Source of the DNA: Entamoeba invadens IP1
Lineage: Eukaryota; Evosea; Mastigamoebida; Endamoebidae
Length of the DNA: 64,000 nucleotides
NCBI RefSeq assembly: GCF_000330505.1
Contig: NW_004440383.1
Span: 304,317-368,316 of the forward strand
Direction of reading: 5' to 3'
Below are positions 55,128 through 64,000 of this stretch, piece by piece. A program made the translations under genes and the position numbers. Below the pieces are notes generated by a model that saw only the letters and a list, made by a program, of their open reading frames with translations, did not search any database and was not told the origin of the DNA. How positions within the stretch are numbered: position 1 is the first letter of the stretch; each line of letters starts with the position of its first letter.

Positions 55128-55393
55128 CTCGTAACTTGGACAATTGGTAATTTCAACATAAAGTTCAAAAAATATATTTTTCGATGTTTTATTTTTATTT
55201 TTTTATTAATATTTTTTGCCGAAGTAGTATATAAATTATGTTACATTAGGGGGACTCATTTTATCTATATTTTATAATATTTTAATTAAATCGCGAGGGA
55301 CGTGTTTTCAAATTTTTCCAAAATTCGGAAAAGTAGTACCGAGTTTATTTTTAAATTATTTTTCTTAATATTTATTTTTTTATTTTCCCTAAA

Positions 55394-56069
55394 ATGAGCA
55401 CAACACAAGAATACAGATTAAATAATTTTTTATCAATTTACTAATAACTATTCCGAAGAAGATATTTTAAATTGTTTCACAATTAAATCAGGAACTATTA
55501 AATCAGCATCTACTAAAATTGATAATAAAGAATGTAGAAAAGAATTAATTGCTATGGGTATTAACACAAGAGATTTATATTTACATTATAAAGTAAAATT
55601 AGAAGCTCAATTAAAAAGAATTGAAGACAATAAGAAAAGTATTATTAAATTAGAACAACCATTTTTAACAAAAGTTTTCAATAAATTAAACAAAACTGAC
55701 AATCAAACTTTTGGTTTAATTAATACAAAAGCAACATTAATTAAAGATTTAGATGATGAAAAAGAACTAAATAAAAAGAATTTATAATGGGCTTTAAATA
55801 ATATTTCTTTTGATAATATTGAAGATAATGATGATTTGATGAGAGAAGATATATAAAAATTTGATGAAGAATTAATAATTTACACTGAAAGGAATAATTA
55901 TTTTAAAGAATTAAAAGAAAAAGAACAATATGAAAATAATATGAGAAATTATAATGATATGATAGAAGAATTAGAACAACAACAACTTTATAATGATAAT
56001 ATGGAAGAATATAACGATATAATAGAAGATATTAATGACAATTCTGAAATTAATACTAAAGTAACATAA
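55394..56069 (+). pseudogene. Unidentified viral-type ORF, acidic coiled-coil
   Basis: Starts MSTTQEYRLNNF. A frame break in the T-rich stretch near 55428 leads to a long frame with KSGTIKSASTKIDNKE, and in-frame TAA codons occur at 55785 and 55854, where Gln would fit. The product would be about 225 aa, charged and helical (many Glu, Asn, Lys). The final TAA at 56067 lies inside an inverted copy of the start of the polymerase gene, so the original C-terminus may have been lost. No family was recognised. Confidence 0.5.
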
Positions 56070-56093
56070 ACTGTTTTTCAAAAGTCTGTACTG
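56065..56093 (-). repeat. 29-bp inverted repeat, left copy
   Basis: Matches the reverse complement of 57051-57079 at 28 of 29 positions. That sequence is the first codons of the polymerase gene, so this is a misplaced, inverted fragment of it. Confidence 0.85.
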
Positions 56094-57046
56094 AGGTATC
56101 CCGATTTTTTGCATTTATTTTGTTTATTATTTTTGGGAATCGTTTTTAGTAATAAATTCGCTTATTTTTTCCAAGTAAAAAAGTGAAAAACAGTCTTCAA
56201 AAAATATTTTTTTACTTGAAGAATTTTTAAGCATAAAAAAAATCCATATAAAATTTGAAGTAACTGGATTTTTGTTTTTGAAATACACGTGAATTATCCC
56301 AAAAGTGCATTTTAGTACAAAGGCAAATAAACTTAATGTCAATCTTTTTCATTATCAAACATTTTAATAATTAATGAAAATATTCACAAAACAGAAGTTT
56401 AGTTCGAAGTATATTATGCTTAATAGTGTTGTCACAAAAACAATAAAAATGACAAAATGATTTGATAATTTATCTTCGTTGTTTTTTAAAAAGTCGACAT
56501 TCTCTTTAAGCATTCAGTGAGAACATCTTTTTTAAAATATCCAATAACAAAACAATAATGTTATTTTGTATTATTTTTCTAGTGTTGTTCTTTGACAATT
56601 TTACTTATGTCAGTCAAAATTATCAAACATTTGCTGTAATTTATTTTTTGGTGTTTTTGGAACTCTTTATTTCATTATTTTTTATTCGGAGAAGATAACC
56701 ACAGTTTGTTTTTAATTAAAAATGAAAAATTAACGAGAGTAATATTCAGTTAAAACTCGACACAAACAACACCATCCCAATTCACTTAAACGTTAATTGT
56801 TGTGCTTTTAGGCCAACAATGCTGTGTATATGTTGTGAAGTATCGAGTTATGGTCAAATCAAATAACGGGATCGGGGTTTTTTGAAAAAGATGGCTAATA
56901 TTCCGATATTTTCCCGAATTTGTACGAAAATAATTGAACATGATTGGTATTTTTTTCAAAATAAAGTCAGTACTTTCGATTTTTTGTTTTTTATTTTTTT
57001 AGGAAAAAACAAAAATAAAAACGGGACTTTAGGAAGTTCTAAAAAT
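56094..57046. other. Non-coding AT-rich stretch between viral ORFs
   Basis: About 950 bp with no supported gene, lying between the two arms of a 29-bp inverted repeat. The open frame that begins at 56882 is the 5' extension of the polymerase frame; the polymerase ATG is placed at 57047. The stretch may hold a promoter or the edge of a rearrangement. Confidence 0.5.
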
Positions 57047-57050
57047 ATGA

Positions 57051-57079
57051 CAGTACCGACTTTTGAAAAACAGTTTATG
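57051..57079 (+). repeat. 29-bp inverted repeat, right copy (polymerase start)
   Basis: CAGTACCGACTTTTGAAAAA plus nine more bases within the first codons of the polymerase gene; its reverse complement lies at 56065-56093 with one mismatch. Confidence 0.85.
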
Positions 57080-60030
57080 ATAAAAAATTTTTATGCTGAT
57101 CTTAGATGTGGTTTTAGAGAAAAATTAAGAAGAATTCAATTAGTAAGAGAGTATTTTAACGATTTAATTAAAACTACTTCGTCAACTACTGATATAGTTT
57201 ATAATTATCACCATAGTCAAGATGGATGGAAATCTTATATGTTAAATACTCAAGACGCAATAGACGAATTTTTTAGTTCTGTTTCTGAAGAATCTATGGG
57301 TTTTATTAATATACAAGAAGATAATGATGGTATAGATTCTACTTTTTATGTTAAACAAACTATTCCAGAACCACTATTCTTACTTGAATTAAAAATTTCT
57401 CCATATCATTAAGAAAAAGATCTTATTCATAAATATAAAACTACTGGTGGTTCTTTCTTCCCATACAGATATAAAGAAGAATTTAGTTGATTTGGAAAAT
57501 ATCTTGCTAAAGCACAAATATTCAGTTCATTATTTGATAAAAATGGAAAAATTAGATCATAATTTGATTTAAATTGTTTCTGTTATTCTTTAAAACAAGC
57601 TAATGTTGATAACAAAACTTTAGAATTAGTATTAATTCATTGTAGAGGAATATATCAAAAAGCTAAATCGTTGAATGAGTTATGTAAATATGCTCATATT
57701 AGAATTAGAATTGATAAAGAATACAGATAAAACAAATAAACATAAAAATCGTAAAATAGATTATTATGGTTGCGAACTCAAAGATGCTAAATATAATTTA
57801 GAAATGTTTTTATATCGTGATTCGGTTATGAAGAAAGATCATTATTTATTAAATATTGATATTCATATTACTTCATTTTATCTTAAAAACAGAGAAGAAA
57901 TGAATAAATATGCAATTGATCATAATAAAAGTATAGAATCAATGTTTAATAAACAACGATATAATAAAAATAAACAATGTTATGAAGTTAAAGATAAAAA
58001 TAATAGTTCTATCAAATTATCTGATCTTATTATATATATCAGAGATCATAATGGATATTAACCATATACTCTATCTGATGTTTTACATTTGAAATCGGAT
58101 TTATCTGAATATGTATTACAATCATTAAATACACTTGAATATCTTCCTTTTGAAACAAAAAACATTGAAGTAAAGGTAAATAAACGTAAAGAAGTAAATC
58201 ACTCTTATTGGTATGCTGATTTTGAAGCTAGTACACAAGGATATCATATACCATATTGTGTTTGTTATTCTAAAAGAGGTGAAGATAAGATTTATAATAA
58301 ATATGGTAAAGATTGCGCATATGATTTCTTATGTGATTTACCACATAATGCTGTTTGTTATTTCCATAATCTTAAATATGATGGTTCATTCTTAGCTAAA
58401 TATGGTGTTAATAGATGTATTAAGAAAGGCGGTAAACATATGCAAATGACATTAAAATTCAAAGGTAAACAATTAACTTTTAAAGATTCTTATGCTTTAA
58501 TTTCTACATCATTAGCATCTTTTCCAAAGATGTTTGGTTTATCTAATATTCAAAAAGAAATTTATCCATATAACTATTTCAATGGGGTTGATATTGAAAA
58601 ATAATATGGGTACAATATTAGAAGCTGATAAATATGAAATAAAGCCATGCACTGAAGACCAATTTGAACTATTTAATGAAAATATTGATAAAATTGAGAA
58701 TTGTAGAATTGATGAATTTCATTTCGATATGAAAGCTTATTGTGTTTTCTACTGTAATCAAGACGTTAGAATCTTAAAACAAGGTCATTCTAAATTTTGA
58801 GATATGTGTTTATAATATTTAAATATTGATGTCGATAAAGTAATTTCAGCAGCTAGTCTAGCTAATACTTACTTCAAACATAATGTATATTCAAAGATAG
58901 ATAATTTAAAAGAATATGGTGGTAAAGTTAGAGAATTTATTCAAGGAGCTATTTATGGAGAAAGATGTATGACTAGAGATAATAAAAAGTGGCATGTAAC
59001 AGAAGAATTATATGATAATGATGCTTGTTCATTATATCTAAGTGCTATTAACAGATAAAATTAGCAACTGGTTCTCCAATTGTTATTACTGAAGACATGT
59101 TACAAATTAACTACTTATTAGAACACTTAATGGAAGAACATCAATTAGAACCTTCAGAATTAAAATTTATTTCAGCATTTATTGTAGATATTGAAATTAC
59201 AAAAGAAAATAAAGAATTACATTTATATTGATTGTTAAAAAGACTAAAGAAGGAAATAAAAATTCCAATGAATGTTGCATCATGAGAGTAAATAATATGT
59301 TATTTGAAAATCTTATTAAATTTCAACAGATTGAATATAAAATTATTAGAGGATATTATTGGACTGGTAATAAGTCTGATTTATTATCTAAATAGATGGC
59401 TAAATTGTATAATTTATAAAGATTTTTCAAGAAGCAAGGCAATCTTGTACAAGAAGTATTTAAATTAATTATGAATTCATCATATGGTAAGACTAATCAA
59501 AAACCTATTAAAACTGATCTTGTTTATAAACAAATATCTGTTAAAAGTAATAAAGGAGATATTCAATATGATGCTGAAAGATATTTAAGAAAGAACTCAT
59601 TATTAGTCAAATCATTTTATGATGTTGCTGAAAATATTAGATGCTTTGAATGTAATAAAAGTTTTGATGATTTCTTTGTTCCAAATCTCATTGGTGTTCA
59701 AACTCTTACTATGTCAAAACGTATTATGAATGAAGTTATGTGTTTAGCAGAAGATCTAAATATTTCAATTTATTATCAAGATACTGATAGTATGCACATA
59801 TTAAAATCAAGAATTACTGAATTAGAAGATGAATATTTTTAAAAATATAATAGAGTACTTAGAGGTTCTGATATGGGACAATTTCATCCAGATTTTGATT
59901 AATTATCTAGAGATGTTACTAGTATTGAATCATATTTTTTAGGTAAAAAGGCTTATTGTGATAAATTATCTAATGAGAAGAATGAAGTCGCTAATCATCT
60001 TAGATCAAAAGGTATTCCTAATAATTTATT

Positions 60031-60110
60031 AAATTGTCAATATGAAGAATTGACAATTTAATTATATAAGAATTAAATTGTCTTATAAGAATTTATAAGA
60101 CAATTTAGAA
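60031..60110. repeat. Palindromic insertion with stacked hairpins in the polymerase gene
   Basis: The octamer GACAATTT and its reverse complement AAATTGTC alternate four times (60033, 60052, 60075 and 60099). They form perfect stems: 60052-60063 with 60071-60082 (12 bp, 7-base loop) and 60080-60088 with 60093-60101 (9 bp, 4-base loop). An insertion of 61 nt (60050-60110) accounts for the frame change between QYEE and LYKKLYDGE. Confidence 0.85.
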
Positions 60111-60270
60111 TTATATAAGAAACTATATGATGGAGAATCATTTAATTTTAATCTTTTACAACTTAGAGCATCATTCGAATTTACTAAAGATTTTAAAAAT
60201 AAATCAAGATCTCAATTCTGTAGAAATATTAAATTTAATACTGAATTAGGTTTATTTTAAAAATTTATAA

Positions 60271-61882
60271 ATGTCTTTAAATAAAGAACAAGAATTAACT
60301 AAATTTTATAATACTTATAAAGATAAAATAGAATATGCATATAATAATAGAGATAAATTATATGGTGTTCATCCTAATACTGACTCAAAACACAATTTAA
60401 AAAATTTTTTATTCTGGTATTTATAATTATTTTAATATTAGTAATAATAGAACACAAAAATTATTAGATGAAATATATGTTATATACATTAATAATAAAC
60501 AAAGTATAAATACAAGTATAACTAAAATGCAAGTTCCAACTGGTTATCACGAAATTAACAAATATTCAAATACACCCAAATCAAAAGATAAACAGATAAT
60601 TCAATCTACAGAATTAGAATTAAATGCTGAAATAAGACCACAACCAACTATTAATCCACTTGGTTCAACTACCACCATAGCTATCTATCCAAACACAAAT
60701 TATATTAAGAAAGATAGAACAATAAAACAATTATTTAATGCAGATATGAATCAATATGTTTCATCATTAGATAAAAATATATATACTTATTACAATAACA
60801 AAGATATAATTTATTCTAATAATTTTAAACCATCTCCAGATAAATATAATATTTATAATAAGAATATTGCTTATAAATTTGTTGCTTTACCTAATACATA
60901 TATGTTTGAAATTTTATATTTTCTGATAAATATAAAAGAGTATCTCAACAAAAATATGATAAACCATCTGTAAAAATAGATTTTGATCACAGAATACATA
61001 AAAATACTCAATTAAGTCCTTATCTTATTGGCATTAATGTTAATACTAGATATAGTTTTTTATTAAAATTGAAGATAAATCTACTATTTCAATAATTGAA
61101 GGTTTTGATAAATTATTTGAACAAGGTTTAATTATGAATAATTTAATATTTGATGGAGAAAGAGGAATATCTTCTTTAGAATTTGGTGAATATGCAAATA
61201 AACACAATTTTAAACTATTTGTTACAGCACCTAAGATACATACAAGTACAGCATTAATTGATAATTATGTAGAACTATTAGAAGGTTATACGTCAAATAT
61301 TATATTTTAAATGATGATGAATATAAAAATATAATTAATTCAAGATCATTTCAAAACATGAAACGAAAAGAATTACTTCAATACATGACTAAAATACGTC
61401 AATTATTTAATGAAGGAAATAAATCTAAAATCACTCCAACACCTACTACAGAAGAAGTTTATAAATTGGTTGAATATTATAATAATAGTTGTCATAATGG
61501 TTTAGTAAAAATATTTCAAGAATGTAAAAAATTATATAATTTTTATTATATTGATCCAAAATATATAAAATCAAATATGATACAAAATGATAAAATGTTA
61601 GAGAGAATAATTATATCCTATTGTCAACAATATAATCAAAAAATACGAAATAAATTTAAAAAATCAAAATATGATTTTGACATTGATGAAGATGTTATTT
61701 TATTTGATATTGAAGATGGAAATTTAAGAAAAAATAATAAATATATTGATTCTAAAAATTGGAAAATTTCCTTTCCATATGGAAATAATTATGAAATTTA
61801 TAATGAGGATAATGATAAATACGAATCTAAAATTATATCTAGATATTTATGAGAAAAGACTTTTAGAAGACATGATTTATAA
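60271..61882 (+). pseudogene. Probable Polinton DDE integrase, frameshifted
   Basis: Starts at ATG 60271 (MSLNKEQELTKFYNTYKD), 11 bp after the polymerase stop. The coding run crosses frame breaks near 60407, 60920, 61065 and 61300. The retroviral-type integrase core is suggested by VKIDFDHRIHKNTQ (first Asp), LIFDGERGISSLEF (second Asp; DxGxEF in the family), APKIHTSTALIDN (the expected HxxxxxxE region, with Asp for Glu) and EVYKLVEYYNNSCHNGL (YNxxxH). One in-frame TGA at 61850 precedes the final TAA. The order polymerase then integrase fits Polintons. The call rests on motif order and is less certain than the polymerase. Confidence 0.6.
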
Positions 61883-61921
61883 ATTATTTGACTTCATATT
61901 TTTATTTTTTTTTCACAATAA

Positions 61922-62999
61922 ATGAGTAAAGAATTTGACGATAAAGGATATGGCATAACAAAATTAGCACCAAAAATTGATAATTATGGAACTAAAAAGG
62001 GATATGATAATCAAGATGTTATCGATTTTTCAACTATGGAACCAGGTGATGTTAGTGCTAAATATCTAAATTTAGGTGGTACAGATCTTGCTAGTGATAA
62101 ATATCAATTAAAATACAATAAAGAACATTTAGACCCAAAGCTTTTCGTGTTTATTGTGCCAATAATAATTTAACTCCTTATAAGTATGATTTAGATGGAG
62201 ATCAAATAGATGATTATGTTGGAGTAGACAATACAAATCATATTAAAGCTTTTAATGAATTTAATGTTTCAAAACCAGGTAATTCACAAAGACCATACCA
62301 AAAGAAATATTATGACCAATACAATAAATGTCAAAGAAAAGAAGTTCCTTATTTAAATTATCTAGGATTATTACCAGTCTCTGATAATGTCGAAGGATAT
62401 GCAAGAGTTGGTCGAGGTAGTGGATTTTCGAAATCACTTAATACTACCGATTATAAAATTAGAGAATATTTATCTAAAATTTTAAATTATGAATATATTT
62501 CAATAGGTAGTCAAGTAATTAGAAATGTAATTAATTCAATACTTTTTGGAGAAAATATATTATCACCAGTATTTAAAGTAAAATTAAATTTCATAAAAAG
62601 TGATAATTGGGATAAAAAATAACTGATTCATTCATGTCTTCATTATTACCTGGAATTATTAATAATGAAGCTAATACAGTAATATTTAAACAAATAATGA
62701 AAGGTATTTCATCATCTTTTGCTGGCGGTTATAAAGATAATAAAGGATTGATAGATAATTTAAAATCTAATATACCAAATATCAAAACAATTAAACCAAT
62801 GAGTGAAGAAGATTAAAATCAAATTTATACATATATTATGAAAAAGAAAAAGAACAGTATTCTTATTTCAGAAATGAAAAAATCATCAAAAGAAATTAAT
62901 ACAACACAAGATATTGCAGAACTTAGATCAAAAGCACAATATAAACTTGATAAATTAGTAACTAAAGAAGCATTAAAAGCTGGTATCGCAGTTGAATAA
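61922..62999 (+). pseudogene. Unidentified Polinton-type protein with DLDGDxIDD motif
   Basis: Starts MSKEFDDKGYGITKL after a T-rich leader. Frame breaks near 62141 and 62625 join three parts; an in-frame TAA at 62814 sits where Gln would fit. About 355 residues. The middle contains YKYDLDGDQIDDYVGVDN, an acidic loop like calcium-binding type-3 repeats and seen in my memory in proteins of Polinton-like viruses. There is also a GRGSGFSKSL and a glycine-rich, helical C-terminus (FKQIMKGISSSFAGGY) that could interact with membranes. No named family is assigned. Confidence 0.5.
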
Positions 63000-63051
63000 A
63001 ATATATAAATATATGTTTATTTTTTTGTTTTATAAAAAAAGAAAATTATAC

Positions 63052-63408
63052 ATGAATTTACATAATAATAATTGCAAAGTAATAAATATATATCAATTTG
63101 AAGTTGAATTACCAATTGAATTTGTTTCTTCTACTAATAATAAATGTATTAATACTATTGCTACAAGATTCTATAATTCATTAAGTCATATTGATTGTGG
63201 AAATATTTTAAGAAGTGATTTTAATTCAAGTAATGATTATCCTTCACAAGATGGATTTATCATTTTTGCTAACGGTGATAATCAAAAATCATTTGAAATC
63301 AAAGACAATAAACGAAAAATAAAAATATGGTTTACTGATTACAAAAATAATATAAACAATATTGATTCAGATTATTATTTCATTGTTCAGTTAGAGTTAG
63401 TGTTTTGA
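63052..63408 (+). CDS. Unidentified viral-type protein, 118 aa
   Basis: The ATG at 63052 (MNLHNNNCKVINIYQFEVEL) is preferred over the upstream one because it follows the T-rich and A-rich leader seen before other genes of the element. The frame is intact to a TGA at 63406. The protein is beta-rich in appearance and ends YYFIVQLELVF. A small jelly-roll or minor virion protein is possible, but nothing proves it. Its 3' end overlaps the minus-strand frame that follows. Confidence 0.5.
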   Translation: MNLHNNNCKVINIYQFEVELPIEFVSSTNNKCINTIATRFYNSLSHIDCGNILRSDFNSSNDYPSQDGFIIFANGDNQKSFEIKDNKRKIKIWFTDYKNNINNIDSDYYFIVQLELVF

Positions 63409-64000
63409 AATAGATTAAGACATCTTTTCTAGAATAACAATTTTTATAAACAGTACTTGATTCAAAACTGTCATAAATTGTAGTTGTGGTAGTTCTTCCT
63501 AATGAATTAATAATATATGTTTTATAATCTGTAAAATTAGAAACAGTTTTGGATGACATATATATTTTTAGTGAAGAACCTTGACATATTTCTGTAATGG
63601 ATGATGTATTTGTAATTTGTAAATTTGGTTCTATTAGATATATCTGATTACTATCTATAGTTATATTATTCCACATTAAATATGGATTACTTCCTGAATA
63701 ATTAACACCAGGATAAAATAAATTATTAAGATTACAATATAAATAAACACATATTGGTTTAGTTGTTATTGATATTATGTTACTATTTGATGTAAAATTC
63801 TTTGGTAAATATAAACTGAAATAATTAAAACAATAATATCCATCACCCCATAAATAACTAACTGTATCTGTATTATTGTTATTGGATGCTCATTTACATT
63901 AAATATATTTTGTACTGTTGTATATATTTTTCCATTTAACATACTTCCACCACTAACTTGTTCATAACTTTATAAATTTCATTATTAATAATTACATATG
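63380..64000 (-). pseudogene. Unidentified Asn/Ser/Tyr-rich ORF, C-terminal part
   Basis: A minus-strand coding run entering from the right edge, with a frame break near 63890. It contains SYLWGDGYYCFNYFSLYLPK, then CVYLYCNLNNLFYPGVNYSG and NPYLMWNNITIDSNQIYLIE, and ends at 63380. The composition (Asn, Ser, Thr, Tyr; beta-rich) would suit a fibre or capsid-associated protein, but no family was recognised. It is the only minus-strand gene seen in the element and converges with the 118-aa gene. Confidence 0.45.

Larger units (their letters stand above)
57047..60260 (+). pseudogene. Protein-primed type B DNA polymerase (Polinton/viral), decayed
   Basis: The start is the ATG at 57047 (MTVPTFEKQF). 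Motifs in order: exonuclease I (YADFEAST, about nt 58212), exonuclease II (FHNLKYDGSF, about 58360), the SLAN-TYF and GxRxM-like stretch typical of protein-primed enzymes, DxxSLY (motif A, about nt 59017-59034), NSSYGKT (motif B, 59474) and YQDTDSM (motif C, 59775). It ends at TAA 60258. Total about 1,050 codons. Ten in-frame stops (seven TAA, one TAG, two TGA) and at least four frameshifts interrupt it, and a palindromic insertion of about 61 nt sits at 60050-60110. Family call is strong; the copy cannot make a full enzyme by standard translation. Confidence 0.88.
55394..64000 (+). mobile_element. Decayed Polinton/Maverick-like element (partial)
   Basis: An 8.6-kb block with codon third positions almost all A or T and mainly plus-strand genes. 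It holds a protein-primed type B DNA polymerase, a probable DDE integrase and several viral-type genes of unknown function, and runs off the window. Polymerase B plus integrase is the defining pair of Polintons, reported before in Entamoeba. Capsid, packaging ATPase and protease genes are not seen here; they could lie to the right. Many frameshifts and in-frame stops show decay. The left border was not found; it lies between 55128 and 55394 at the latest. Confidence 0.75.

Noticed and set aside
55394..63408. A different genetic code (TAA/TAG Gln, TGA Trp) for the whole viral block
   Set aside because: TAA still ends several genes, CAA and TGG are also used, and frameshifts are common, so decay explains the data better. 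The bias itself is kept as a finding.
1..64000. tRNA, rRNA genes and CRISPR arrays
   Set aside because: I looked by eye for tRNA-like arms and regular direct repeats with spacers and saw none; a covariance-model scan was not possible.

Overview
The window looks like nuclear DNA of an Entamoeba species, with E. invadens the best guess. The evidence is AT-rich intergenic DNA, compact genes, very short introns with GTTTGT donors, a family of CXXC-rich transmembrane kinases (TMKs), and Mutator, Tc1/mariner and Polinton-type elements in one stretch. The species was not tested against any database. Two runs of 100 N (5191-5290 and 51989-52088) are assembly gaps, and each interrupts a gene.

Layout. 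1-6156: the C-terminal part of a TMK with a degenerate kinase domain, a three-exon soluble kinase, and a Tudor-SN gene broken by gap 1. 6417-10270: a small basic protein, the box H/ACA snoRNP protein GAR1, and a secreted S9 serine peptidase, all on the minus strand. 10856-20385: a giant Cdc7/SepH-type kinase and a three-exon TMK. 20474-30901: a membrane-anchored N/Q/P-rich protein, a three-exon Sec1/Munc18 protein, a prominin-like five-span membrane protein, a full-length TMK and a two-exon long-chain acyl-CoA synthetase with one frameshift. 31427-36721: a divergent pair made of a Bro1/ALIX protein and an arrestin-WW-C2 protein. 38223-40975: a gene-poor AT desert. 40976-44186: a kinase-less TMK-like receptor and a PARG-family protein. 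44291-46955: a decayed Mutator-like element with 163-bp terminal repeats and a 9-bp target duplication. 47235-48296: a second, inverted copy of the GAR1 gene. 48555-52708: a membrane-anchored PPP phosphatase, a Q-rich protein, two frame-broken small genes and the N-terminal half of phosphoglycerate kinase. 53968-55127: a decayed mariner transposase. 55394-64000: a very AT-rich, decayed Polinton/Maverick-like element with protein-primed DNA polymerase B, a probable DDE integrase and several unidentified viral-type genes, running off the right edge.

Themes. Sensing and signalling genes (three TMKs, one kinase-less receptor, two soluble kinases, one membrane phosphatase) are mixed with membrane-traffic genes (Sec1, Bro1, arrestin). 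Seven introns were inferred from frame and homology; six have a GTTTGT donor and five end in AAG, not YAG. The most unusual items are the Polinton remnant, whose in-frame stops fall where Gln, Trp or Arg would fit; a palindromic insertion inside its polymerase gene; the arrestin-WW-C2 fusion beside Bro1; a PARG homologue that has lost its glycine loop; and a phosphatase with membrane segments at both ends.
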